64,000 bases of DNA from positions 712,501 to 776,500 of the forward strand of contig NZ_CP115160.1 of assembly GCF_027594545.1 (NCBI RefSeq), given 5' to 3'. Numbering within the stretch: position 1 is the first letter of the stretch; each line of letters begins with the position of its first letter. The notes under the pieces were generated by a model. That model searched no databases and was not told the origin of the DNA. It worked only from the letters and a program-made list of their open reading frames with translations. Source of the stretch: Algoriphagus sp. TR-M9 (GTDB lineage Bacteria; Bacteroidota; Bacteroidia; Cytophagales; Cyclobacteriaceae). Below are positions 43,740-52,680 of this stretch, in pieces. A program made the position numbers and the translations under genes.

Positions 43740-44924
43740 ATGAAAAATATTTACTTCAATGCTTTTGTATTCATTTTGTTGTGGAGTTCTTGTAATTTAA
43801 AAGATAATAATAATGATACTCTTAAGAATGCTATTGAACTAGACCCTACCATAGGTGAGAATGTGAAAATGTCTGAATTTTTTGAGGACTTTGATATAGT
43901 ACATCCTAGCGAAGATGAATTGATTGGTTTTGTGAGTGATGTTTTAATTTACCGAGACAAAATTGTTATTACTGATAGGCAGATTTTAAAAAATATTCAA
44001 GTTTTCGACAAGTTAGGCCAACATCTTTTTACTATTAATTCCAAAGGGGCAGGTCCAGGTGAATTTAAATCACCTTCAATTGTTAGGGTCAGTAGTTCAG
44101 GAAACGAGTTATTAGTCTATGCTGGTATAACTAAGAAATTTATGAAATTTGATTGGAATGGGAATTTCATTTCAGAAATTTCGTTTAATGATATTGGGTT
44201 AGTAGGGGATTTTATTGAGAAAAATGGCGAAGTCGTATTTTTAAATGTGATGACAGGTAATCCTTCTGAAAGGGTTGGCAAATTCAATTTTAATACTGTT
44301 GGTAAGTACAAGGAGATTACTTTTTTTGAAGATTATCCTGATGAATTTGTGAAAATTAAGGCACGCAAGAGTGGCTATTTTTTTGATACTGTAGAGCATG
44401 ATTTTTTCTTTTTTATAGATCAATTGTCCGGAAAATTGGTTTCTATGGATTGGAATGGTTTCAAAGATGTGCATAAGTTTAATTTGACAATAAATCCGTT
44501 AATTATGGATTCCTCAAAGGTATTAGAACCTTTAGAAATAAAGGAGCAATTAATTCAGAATGAGTATTTTAGAATAGGTGAGTCAGTTTCTTCAGGAAGA
44601 AACTATGCACTACTACCTATCTATAAAGGCGTAAGTGATTTTAGTTCACTATATTTCAATCTTACAAATGGAAGGAAAAAAGTAATTTCAAGATTTGAGA
44701 ATGATATGGATAAATTATTTCCCCTTGTAACATTTCCTTCTGTAGCAGGATCAGACCCTCGAAAAGGAATATTGTACATAGATCCGGGTATTATTTATTC
44801 AAGGTTATCTGAAATTGATTTGACAGATAATCCTTTGAAGAACAAATTGAGAAGACTTCAAACACCTGAAAATGAAAATCCAGTTCTTTTGATATATACA
44901 TTAAAAGATTCCATAGATTTTTAA
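43740..44924 (+). CDS. 6-bladed beta-propeller lipoprotein
   Basis: 394 residues. Lipoprotein signal MKNIYFNAFVFILLWSSC, Cys18 anchor, then a repetitive beta protein in which short blades recur, for example VLIYRDKIVITDRQILKNIQVFDKLGQHLFTI and GAGPGEFKSPSIVRV (NHL-like GxGxGxFxxP). It belongs to the 6-bladed beta-propeller family common in Bacteroidota. Base composition is distinctly AT-rich. The role is unknown; pairing with an NVEALA-like peptide suggests that the two products interact. Confidence 0.82.
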   Translation: MKNIYFNAFVFILLWSSCNLKDNNNDTLKNAIELDPTIGENVKMSEFFEDFDIVHPSEDELIGFVSDVLIYRDKIVITDRQILKNIQVFDKLGQHLFTINSKGAGPGEFKSPSIVRVSSSGNELLVYAGITKKFMKFDWNGNFISEISFNDIGLVGDFIEKNGEVVFLNVMTGNPSERVGKFNFNTVGKYKEITFFEDYPDEFVKIKARKSGYFFDTVEHDFFFFIDQLSGKLVSMDWNGFKDVHKFNLTINPLIMDSSKVLEPLEIKEQLIQNEYFRIGESVSSGRNYALLPIYKGVSDFSSLYFNLTNGRKKVISRFENDMDKLFPLVTFPSVAGSDPRKGILYIDPGIIYSRLSEIDLTDNPLKNKLRRLQTPENENPVLLIYTLKDSIDF

Positions 44925-44940
44925 TTCAACAGATGTTTTG

Positions 44941-45049
44941 TTTACCAAAAGCAGGGGTATATCAAAACACTGAACTACGGTCAATATGTTGGGGTAGAGA
45001 ACAGTTTTTGTTTTCGAAAAGAGATGAACTAGCTGGTTTTGAGTTATTT
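44941..45049 (+). repeat. 109-bp direct repeat, right copy
   Basis: Nearly identical to 42981-43089. Here it is a headless 3' fragment of the acetyltransferase gene and runs into the end of gldH, whose stop codon (45044-45046, minus strand) lies within the repeat. Confidence 0.95.
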
Positions 45050-45496
45050 AATTATTTTCAGGCCCACTGCCTCTACTCCTGGGAGTTTATCCTGACGCAT
45101 GTATTGGAGTAAGGTGACAGTTTTGGTGGCTGGATTCAATTGAAATGGCAAGGTATCATAGCGGGTGTACACACTTCCAAAACCTTCACCAAGTGGCTCT
45201 CCTGACTTTGGGTCAAAAAGAATCAGGTTCACCAATTTATTTTCTAGAATAACCTGACTGGAATCCCTGCTGATGATTCTGAGGTAGCAGTTGGTAAACG
45301 CATAATCCTCATTGTATTTCACTGCGATGAGATTGGGGGAATTGGTCAATTTGGTTTCCCCCAGATCAAATGTCAGGCTGTCTTGAATTCCCCAATTCTG
45401 AGAGGGGATAGTTTGGAAATCCTCATAAATCCGCTCATCCGTGCAGGAAGTGATTCCTACTAAAAGCGCAACTCCCAAAAGCAATCTTTTACTCAT
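45044..45496 (-). CDS. gldH: Gliding motility lipoprotein GldH
   Basis: 150 residues from ATG 45496; a longer frame upstream is a shadow of ricT. Signal MSKRLLLGVALLVGITSC with the lipobox ITSC. The body (WGIQDSLTFDLGETKL, YAFTNCYLRIISRD, LGEGFGSVY) fits GldH, and ricT-gldH is the usual neighbourhood. GldH supports gliding and the type IX secretion apparatus. Its start overlaps the ricT stop by 8 bp. The stop codon is in the right copy of the 109-bp repeat. Confidence 0.88.
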   Translation of the reverse strand: MSKRLLLGVALLVGITSCTDERIYEDFQTIPSQNWGIQDSLTFDLGETKLTNSPNLIAVKYNEDYAFTNCYLRIISRDSSQVILENKLVNLILFDPKSGEPLGEGFGSVYTRYDTLPFQLNPATKTVTLLQYMRQDKLPGVEAVGLKIIK

Positions 45497-46979
45497 TTCC
45501 AGGTTTGTTTGGATTTGGGCCTTGGTTCTTTCTAGGAGGAAACTTTCTTTTTCCTTCCGGTTTTGCATTCCCCTGATTTTGTTGGGGCTGATTAGCTGAG
45601 GGATTCGGTTTTCTCTTTGGTTTTGGGCCATTGGCACGCTTTGGCTGTTTTGGCTCAGCCTGGTTTTGGGGTGCTCCTGAAGCTTTGGGAGCATTGCTAG
45701 GTCCTTGCGGATTTTTCGGCTTATTCCGGTTTCTATTGTTTCTTCGCTTCTTGGGCTGATTTCCTCCTGGTCCATTAGCTTGATTTTCAGGCTTACTGGC
45801 AGGGCCTTGTTCCTTTTGAGGTGAATTTCCCGTAGCTTTTTGATTTCTTGGATTGTTGCTGTTTCGTGGTTTATTCCTGGACTTCTTCTTGCGCTTGGTA
45901 GGTGTAGCAAATTTTTTGTCGAGCAATTCTAGTTCACGGGTAGATTTTGCTGCCAAATCTTCTATTTCAGAGGCCTCATTAAACTCTAGGTTATAGACCT
46001 TAATTCCTTCGGAATTTTTGCGCTGGATTTCCTTCACTCTTTCGCAGGAAATGGTGTGCCAGTCATTGTCGTTATTATAACTGAACCACATCAGTTTTCT
46101 GAAAATATCAGTTTTCTGCAGTTTGGCAGGGCCAGCTTCGGTTTGTAGCGGTCGGTCTACACTTGGGATGTCCTTGATGGCATCCATGTACGTGTCCAGT
46201 TCGTAATTCAGGCAGCATTTTAGCCTTCCACACTGTCCACTCAGTTTGCTAGGGTTCAGCGAAAGGTTTTGATATCGGGCTGCTGATGTACTTACGTTTT
46301 TGAAATCTACCAGCCAGGTAGAGCAGCAGAGTTCTCTTCCGCAAATGCCTAATCCGCCGATCCTTCCTGCCTCTTGACGTAGGCTGATCTGACGCATTTC
46401 CACACGAATACGGAATTCACCGGCCAGTACCTTGATCAGTTCCCTGAAATCTACACGTTCGTCAGCAGAGTAGTAAAATGTAGCTTTGGAGTTGTCTGCC
46501 TGATATTCAACATCAGACATTTTCATTTTCAGCTTCATTTCCTCTACGATCTGTCTACAGCGATAGAGGGTAGGGATTTCCCGGTTTTGGGCTTCTCCCC
46601 ATTTTTCCATGTCCTTTTGATTGGCTACCCGGTAGATCCTCAGGATTTCGTCATTATCCTTGATTTTCCTTTTCTGCATCTGAAGTCTAACGAGCTCGCC
46701 TTGTAGGGATACGTAGCCAATGTGATGGCCATTTGGCACATCTACTACCACTGGATCACCAGTATGAAGGTCCAGATAGTCTACATTCCTGTAGTATTCC
46801 TTTCGCCCGCCTTTAAACTTCACTTCTACGATGTCAAAGTTGTCCACTTCTGGAATTCCCATGTGTGACAACCAATCAAAGACATTCATTTTATTACAAT
46901 CACTCGTGCCGCAGCTGCCGTTACTTTGGCATCCTCCGGTCCCTCCTGAGGAGGTTGAGCATGTACTACATCCAGACAT
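45489..46979 (-). CDS. ricT: PSP1-domain protein RicT with long disordered tail
   Basis: 496 residues. The core (about 35-350) has GLGICGRELCCSTWL and SGQCGRLKCCLNYE, the iron-sulfur cysteines of RicT/YaaT. The N-terminus is itself Cys-rich (MSGCSTCSTSSGGTGGCQ..., five Cys in 30 residues). About 140 C-terminal residues are a low-complexity Asn/Pro/Lys/Gln tail, likely disordered and possibly RNA-binding. In Bacillus RicT joins a complex that guides RNA cleavage; the role here is inferred. Confidence 0.88.
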   Translation of the reverse strand: MSGCSTCSTSSGGTGGCQSNGSCGTSDCNKMNVFDWLSHMGIPEVDNFDIVEVKFKGGRKEYYRNVDYLDLHTGDPVVVDVPNGHHIGYVSLQGELVRLQMQKRKIKDNDEILRIYRVANQKDMEKWGEAQNREIPTLYRCRQIVEEMKLKMKMSDVEYQADNSKATFYYSADERVDFRELIKVLAGEFRIRVEMRQISLRQEAGRIGGLGICGRELCCSTWLVDFKNVSTSAARYQNLSLNPSKLSGQCGRLKCCLNYELDTYMDAIKDIPSVDRPLQTEAGPAKLQKTDIFRKLMWFSYNNDNDWHTISCERVKEIQRKNSEGIKVYNLEFNEASEIEDLAAKSTRELELLDKKFATPTKRKKKSRNKPRNSNNPRNQKATGNSPQKEQGPASKPENQANGPGGNQPKKRRNNRNRNKPKNPQGPSNAPKASGAPQNQAEPKQPKRANGPKPKRKPNPSANQPQQNQGNAKPEGKRKFPPRKNQGPNPNKPGNE

Positions 46980-47016
46980 AATATTGATACAGGCCTAGGC
47001 CTGGTTTTATTTGGGT

Positions 47017-48309
47017 TTACTTCTTCATTAATTTCAGAATATCCATCCCGATATCCTTACGGAAATAGGATTGATCCCATGAAATCCCTTTCACCGTGGC
47101 AAATGCATTACTTAGGGCTTCATCGATATTTTCACCCATACCGGTGATGGCCAGCACTCTTCCGCCTTGGTTTACAAGTTCTCCGTTTTCATTCAGGGCC
47201 GTGCCGGCATGGAATATCTCAGCTCCTGAAACGGACTCGGGAAGCGTAATGGTATAACCTTTCTGATACGAACCCGGATATCCTCCGCTTACCATTACTA
47301 CTGTGGTGGCGTAGTTTGGAGAAATTTGAAGTTGATAGGAGTCTAGTGTGCCGGTGGCAATTCCTTTCAGTAAAGTCACGAAATCACTTTCTATTCTTGG
47401 CAATACGGCTTCAGTCTCCGGATCACCCATTCGCACATTGTATTCTATCACATAAGGTTCTCCATCGGTATTCATCAGGCCGATGAAAAGAAATCCCTTG
47501 TAAGCTATTTTTTCTTTTGCCAGGCCATCAATGGTGGGTTTTACTACTTTTTCTTCCACCTTTTTCATAAAGGCTTCATCTGCGAAAACCACTGGGCTGA
47601 TGGCGCCCATGCCTCCAGTGTTCAGTCCGGTGTCTCCTTCACCTATGCGTTTGTAATCTTTGGCCTCCGGCAAAATCTTATAGCTCTTACCGTCCGTAGC
47701 TACAAAAACAGAAAGCTCTATGCCCGTCAAAAACTCTTCAATGACCACCTTGGAGGAGGCTTCGCCAAATTTTTGATCTTCCAGCATTTCTTTAAGAGAT
47801 GCTTTTGCTTCTTCTAAGGTCAGGCAAATCAATACGCCCTTACCGGCAGCCAGTCCATCTGCTTTCAGCACGATGGGAAGTTTTTGTGTTTCCAAATAGG
47901 CAAGACCAGCCTCCAATTGATCGGCTGTGAAGGTCTCATAGGCAGCGGTGGGGACATGGTTTCTCTGCATAAAGCGTTTGGAGAAGTCCTTGCTGCCTTC
48001 CAGTGTAGCGCCCAGTTGGGACGGGCCTACTATAGGAGTTTGGGCTGTTTTTGGCTGATTATGAAGGTAATCTACGAGGCCTTTGACTAGCGGCTCCTCA
48101 GGACCCACTACTACTAGGTCTATGGATTTTTCCAGGATAAAGTCATGAATACCTTCAAAATCGGTGATTCCCAAGGGTACATTCGTGGCGATAGAAGCAG
48201 TGCCCGCATTTCCTGGGGCTACATATAAATGGCTACAATCGTCACTTTGTACGATTTTCCAAGCAAAGGCGTGTTCTCTGCCTCCGCTTCCTAGCAAGAG
48301 TATATTCAT
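47017..48309 (-). CDS. purD: Phosphoribosylamine-glycine ligase
   Basis: 430 residues, ATP-grasp enzyme. LLLGSGGREHAFAWKI at the start, VVGPEEPLVKG, KADGLAAGKGVLI, GDTGLNTGGMGAISP and RMGDPETEAVLPRI are the GARS motifs. It performs the second purine-synthesis step. Lies 13 bp downstream of recQ and 37 bp upstream of ricT, so probably in one transcript with them. Confidence 0.97.
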   Translation of the reverse strand: MNILLLGSGGREHAFAWKIVQSDDCSHLYVAPGNAGTASIATNVPLGITDFEGIHDFILEKSIDLVVVGPEEPLVKGLVDYLHNQPKTAQTPIVGPSQLGATLEGSKDFSKRFMQRNHVPTAAYETFTADQLEAGLAYLETQKLPIVLKADGLAAGKGVLICLTLEEAKASLKEMLEDQKFGEASSKVVIEEFLTGIELSVFVATDGKSYKILPEAKDYKRIGEGDTGLNTGGMGAISPVVFADEAFMKKVEEKVVKPTIDGLAKEKIAYKGFLFIGLMNTDGEPYVIEYNVRMGDPETEAVLPRIESDFVTLLKGIATGTLDSYQLQISPNYATTVVMVSGGYPGSYQKGYTITLPESVSGAEIFHAGTALNENGELVNQGGRVLAITGMGENIDEALSNAFATVKGISWDQSYFRKDIGMDILKLMKK

Positions 48310-48322
48310 CGAATAATTCTAA

Positions 48323-50500
48323 TTAATTGGCATGCTCTGAAATGAACTTGATGCGATAGACTCGCAATTCATCTTCTGCGAAATCCTCGTCTTCCAATTC
48401 ATTTAAAGCTTCCTTGATCTGGTCACTACTGGCATTCATGAAATAATCATGAAGAATGTCCTCACGGTCTTCGTCCATGATATGCTCGATGTAGTAATCT
48501 ATATTTAGTTTAGTTCCGCTATAAATGATCTGCTCTATTTCGTGGAGCAGTTCACTCATACTGATGTTGAGGTTTTCGGCTACCTCATCCAGGTCGATTT
48601 TGCGGTCAATCTGCTGGATAATCGAGATTTTCACTTTTGATCTCGTTCCTGAGGACTTGACTACTACATCTGATGCGGTTTCAATTTCATTTTCTTCCAC
48701 ATAGTTCGCAATCAATTTCAAAAACGGAGACCCGAATTTAGCGACTTTTCCCATACCTACGCCATTGATTTGCGCTAGCTCCTCACGAGTAGTGGGGTAA
48801 ACGGTCGCCATTTCTTCTAAAGAAGGGTCCTGAAAGATCACATAGGGAGGCAAACCTTTGCTTCGAGCTACTTTTTTTCGCTCTGCTTTCAGTAGCTCAA
48901 AGAGTTTTTCGTCGTAGGCTACTCCAGTGCTAATCTCCACTTCTGCCTGTTCTGTTTCCACTTCCGCCTCGAAATCGTGGTCTTTATGAAGTTCGATTTC
49001 ATAGGGAGCATCTAGGTATTCCAGGCCTTTCGGAGTCAGTTTGAGCACGCCATAGCTCTCAATGTCTTTTTCGAGCATATTGAGAATCATGACCTGGCGG
49101 ATTACACCTACCCATACTTTTTCAGGATCGTCTTTACCTTTGCCAAAAACAGGTAGCTGATCGTGCGCATAGCTCTGCACATAATCAGATGATTCACCGG
49201 TGATGACCTGTACTAGGTGAGCTAGGCCAAAACGTTGGTTGGTCTCTTTCACAGCCTGTAAAACGGTAAGGACTTTTTCCATACCCTCGAAGGTTTCCCG
49301 CTCGCGTTTACAGTTGTCACAGAATCCACAGTCTTCATCCATGGTTTCTCCGAAGTAGTTGAGAATGAATTTCCTTCTACAAACGCCGGTTTCTGCATAA
49401 GCGGCCATTTCTTGCAAGAGCAGTTTGGCATTTTCTCGCTCGGTTACAGGTTTGTCTTTGTTGAACTTGTCCAGTTTTATGATATCCTCATAGCGATAGA
49501 ACATCAGGCAGTGCCCTTCCAGGCCATCTCTGCCCGCTCTTCCGGTCTCTTGGTAGTAGCCTTCCAGCGACTTGGGTACATCATAGTGTATCACATAGCG
49601 CACGTCCGGCTTGTCTATTCCCATCCCAAAAGCAATGGTGGCCACGATGACATCCAGTTCTTCATTTAAGAAATCATCCTGGGTTTTTATCCTTACAGCC
49701 GATTCCAATCCTGCGTGATAAGGGGCTGCATTGATTTGGTTGACCTGAAGTAGCTGGGCTATTTCCTCTACTTTCTTCCGGCTCAGGCAATAGATAATAC
49801 CTGATTTTCCCTTGTGCCCTTTGATGAATTTGATCAGATGCTTCTTGGAGTCATTTTTCACCTTTGGCCGCACCTCATAGAATAGGTTGGTTCTGTTGAA
49901 AGATGACTTAAATAGGTCTGCTTCCTCCATCTGGAGATTGCGCTGGATATCCTGCTGCACCTTAGGCGTAGCAGTAGCAGTCAAGGCAATAATGGGAAGA
50001 TCCGGCGCTATCTGTGCTATGATAGACTTGATGCGCCGGTATTCTGGACGAAAGTCATGGCCCCATTCCGAGATACAGTGGGCTTCGTCTATAGCCACAA
50101 AGCTCAGCTTGGCGGATTTTAGGAACTCCACATTCTCCTCTTTGGTAAGGGACTCGGGGGCCACATAGAGCAGCTTGGTTTTTTTCTGCAATACCTCACT
50201 TTTGACCCTGTTTGCCTCAGATTTGTTCAATGTAGAATTAAGGAAATGCGCATTGATTCCCAGCGCTTTCAGCTGATCGACTTGATTTTTCATCAAGGCA
50301 ATCAGTGGGGATATCACGATGGCAGTTCCTTCTTTGACTACTGCGGGCAATTGGTAGCAAAGAGATTTCCCCGCTCCAGTTGGCATGATCACAAAGGTAT
50401 TCCTCTGGTTCAGTAGGTTATCGACAATGGGTTCTTGATTGCCGCGAAACTTACTGAATCCAAAGATTTTTTTTAGATCTGCTTTTATATTTTCTTCCAC
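48323..50500 (-). CDS. recQ: ATP-dependent DNA helicase RecQ
   Basis: 725 residues. Helicase motif I MPTGAGKSLCYQLPA, DEAH box AIDEAHCISEWGHDFRP, and motif VI QETGRAGRDG are intact. The RQC zinc cysteines (CRRKFILNYFGE... CGFCDNC) follow, then an HRDC domain around 545-620 (YDEKLFELLKAERKKVARSKGLPPYVIF) and an extra helical C-terminus. It unwinds 3'-to-5' in recombination and replication repair. Confidence 0.96.
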   Translation of the reverse strand: MEENIKADLKKIFGFSKFRGNQEPIVDNLLNQRNTFVIMPTGAGKSLCYQLPAVVKEGTAIVISPLIALMKNQVDQLKALGINAHFLNSTLNKSEANRVKSEVLQKKTKLLYVAPESLTKEENVEFLKSAKLSFVAIDEAHCISEWGHDFRPEYRRIKSIIAQIAPDLPIIALTATATPKVQQDIQRNLQMEEADLFKSSFNRTNLFYEVRPKVKNDSKKHLIKFIKGHKGKSGIIYCLSRKKVEEIAQLLQVNQINAAPYHAGLESAVRIKTQDDFLNEELDVIVATIAFGMGIDKPDVRYVIHYDVPKSLEGYYQETGRAGRDGLEGHCLMFYRYEDIIKLDKFNKDKPVTERENAKLLLQEMAAYAETGVCRRKFILNYFGETMDEDCGFCDNCKRERETFEGMEKVLTVLQAVKETNQRFGLAHLVQVITGESSDYVQSYAHDQLPVFGKGKDDPEKVWVGVIRQVMILNMLEKDIESYGVLKLTPKGLEYLDAPYEIELHKDHDFEAEVETEQAEVEISTGVAYDEKLFELLKAERKKVARSKGLPPYVIFQDPSLEEMATVYPTTREELAQINGVGMGKVAKFGSPFLKLIANYVEENEIETASDVVVKSSGTRSKVKISIIQQIDRKIDLDEVAENLNISMSELLHEIEQIIYSGTKLNIDYYIEHIMDEDREDILHDYFMNASSDQIKEALNELEDEDFAEDELRVYRIKFISEHAN

Positions 50501-50596
50501 TTGTTAAGGGGCTTAATGGATGACTAAAGCCTGTAAACAGGAATGATTGATTACATTTATACCATTGTTCAAAATTAGTTATAAACGCAGGCAAAA

Positions 50597-51565
50597 TTGA
50601 ATTTAGCTAAAAATATTAGAAAAACAGCCACTCGGGTATTGCAAAACGAGGGAGAAGCGGTGTTAAATCTTGTGGATTACTTAGATGGGGATTTTGATGC
50701 TTGTGTGGAGTATATTTTGTCCTCCAAAGGTAGAGTGGTAGTCAGCGGAGTAGGCAAGAGTGCCATCATAGCCAATAAGATAGTGGCTACTTTAAACTCT
50801 ACCGGTACTCCAGCGCTTTTCATGCATGCGGCCGATGCCATTCATGGGGATCTGGGCATGATCCTGCCGGAGGATTTGGTGATGTGTATATCAAAAAGTG
50901 GGAATACACCCGAAATTAAAGTTTTGGTACCACTCTTGAAAAAGTTGGGATCAAAACTGGTCGCCATGGTGAGTAATCCCCAAAGTTATCTGGCAGAGCA
51001 AGCAGACTATGTGCTCAATGCCACCATCAAAGAAGAAGCCTGTCCGAATAATCTAGCTCCTACCACCAGTACGACTACGCATTTGGCTTTGGGCGATGCA
51101 TTGGCAGTTTGCTTATTGGAGGCTAGAGGATTTACCTCGGATGATTTTGCCAAATATCATCCTGGAGGGTCGCTAGGTAAGCAGCTTTACCTCAAGGTTG
51201 GGGATGTTTTAGGAAGTAATGAAATCCCGGTGGTTCGAGAGGATGCTGGTCTGGCTGAAATTATTTTGGAGATTTCTGGAAAAAGACTGGGAGCTACAGC
51301 TGTAGTGGATAGCCAGGGGACTTTGAAAGGGATTATTACCGATGGGGACCTGAGAAGGATGTTGCAGAAAACATTAGATATACAATCCATCAAGGCTGGG
51401 CAGATAATGACCATTAACCCCAAGCAGATTTCTACCCAGGAGTATGCCATCAGGGCATTAAATATGATGAAAAGCCATAATATTACGCAGCTGGTAGCCA
51501 TGAATGAAGGAAATATCGCTGGTTTTGTTCATATTCATGAGTTGATGAAGGAAGGAATCGTGTAA
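50597..51565 (+). CDS. kdsD: Arabinose-5-phosphate isomerase (KpsF/GutQ family)
   Basis: 322 residues from a TTG codon at 50597; no in-frame ATG lies near, and the family's N-terminal helix begins here. SIS domain with GVGKSAIIANKIVATL and HAADAIHGDLGM; then two CBS domains (about 205-322). It supplies arabinose 5-phosphate for KDO and so lipopolysaccharide. The sugar-nucleotide gene manC follows 8 bp later. Confidence 0.93.
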   Translation: MNLAKNIRKTATRVLQNEGEAVLNLVDYLDGDFDACVEYILSSKGRVVVSGVGKSAIIANKIVATLNSTGTPALFMHAADAIHGDLGMILPEDLVMCISKSGNTPEIKVLVPLLKKLGSKLVAMVSNPQSYLAEQADYVLNATIKEEACPNNLAPTTSTTTHLALGDALAVCLLEARGFTSDDFAKYHPGGSLGKQLYLKVGDVLGSNEIPVVREDAGLAEIILEISGKRLGATAVVDSQGTLKGIITDGDLRRMLQKTLDIQSIKAGQIMTINPKQISTQEYAIRALNMMKSHNITQLVAMNEGNIAGFVHIHELMKEGIV

Positions 51566-51573
51566 TAATACCA

Positions 51574-52647
51574 ATGACTAATAAACCCTATATCGTTATT
51601 TTGGCCGGTGGCGTAGGCTCCCGTTTTTGGCCATATAGTAGAAGGAAAAAACCGAAGCAATTTTTAGATATTCTAGGCACAGGGAGGACACTTTTACAAA
51701 TGACCTATGACCGCTACCGGGAAATGGCCGATCCGGAGCAATTCGTGGTAGTGACTTATAAGAAGTATCAGAATTTAGTGAAAAAGCAATTGCCCGAACT
51801 GAAGGATGAACAGGTGCTAGTAGAACCCATGCGGAAAAATACTGCCGTTTGTATGGCGTATGCATGTTTTCATATTCATTCAAAAGATCCCGATTCTACC
51901 CTGGTGGTGACTCCCTCAGATCACCTGATCTTACAAGAAAGCAAATACATTAAGACGATTCAGCGTGCTGTGAGTGTGGCTGAAAGGGAAGGAAAGCTCC
52001 TGACCATAGGTGTCAAACCTACCCGGGCCGAGACTAACTATGGCTATATTCAGTATCTGGAAAAGCCTAAAGCACATGCGTTCAAGGTGAAAACTTTTAC
52101 TGAAAAGCCCAATGCCAAGCTCGCCAAGACATTTCTGGAAAGTGGAGATTTTGCCTGGAACTCAGGGATGTTTGTGTGGAAATCAAAAACGCTGATCCGA
52201 GAACTGCATGAGCATTTGCCAGATTTGGCAGAAATATTTGAAGAAGGAAAAGGAGTTTACGGAACAGCAGGAGAGGAGGCTTTTGTAAGGCGTGCCTATT
52301 CTCAGGTGAAAAATATCTCCTTTGATATTGGGATTATGGAAAAGACCAATGAGATGTATATCCTACTCGGGGAGTTTGGCTGGTCAGACTTAGGGTCATG
52401 GGCTAACCTCCACGAACTGAAAGAAAAGGATGAGCACAATAATGTGGTGGAGGCCAATGCGATTCTGTATGACACGTCTAACAGCTATGTCAAAGTAAAA
52501 GGCGAAAAGCTGGTTGTGGTGCAAGGGCTAGACCATTACCTGATCAATGAATCAGAAAATGTACTGTTGATCTGCAAGATTGATTCAGAGAAAAGATTCA
52601 GGGAGTTTGTCTCCAATGCAAAAAAGAAAGGGGAGGAGTTTATTTAA
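51574..52647 (+). CDS. manC: Mannose-1-phosphate guanylyltransferase
   Basis: 357 residues. VILAGGVGSRFWPYSRRKKPKQFL is the nucleotide-binding signature, and EPMRKNTAV, VTPSDHLI, FTEKPN and FAWNSGMFVW match GDP-mannose pyrophosphorylases. No C-terminal isomerase domain is attached. It makes GDP-mannose for glycans and is coupled with kdsD in a surface-sugar operon. Confidence 0.94.
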   Translation: MTNKPYIVILAGGVGSRFWPYSRRKKPKQFLDILGTGRTLLQMTYDRYREMADPEQFVVVTYKKYQNLVKKQLPELKDEQVLVEPMRKNTAVCMAYACFHIHSKDPDSTLVVTPSDHLILQESKYIKTIQRAVSVAEREGKLLTIGVKPTRAETNYGYIQYLEKPKAHAFKVKTFTEKPNAKLAKTFLESGDFAWNSGMFVWKSKTLIRELHEHLPDLAEIFEEGKGVYGTAGEEAFVRRAYSQVKNISFDIGIMEKTNEMYILLGEFGWSDLGSWANLHELKEKDEHNNVVEANAILYDTSNSYVKVKGEKLVVVQGLDHYLINESENVLLICKIDSEKRFREFVSNAKKKGEEFI

Positions 52648-52680
52648 GAACCCGCTTCCCCATTTGCTCTTTTGCCTTTA

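Noticed and set aside
43090..44940. Transposon carrying the beta-propeller cassette
   Set aside because: No transposase, no terminal inverted repeats and a 109-bp flanking duplication far longer than transposase target duplications.
46990..47003. CAGGCCTAGGCCTG palindrome between purD and ricT
   Set aside because: Perfect but without a loop or T tract in the direction of transcription (minus strand), so not a convincing terminator; no second copy noticed.
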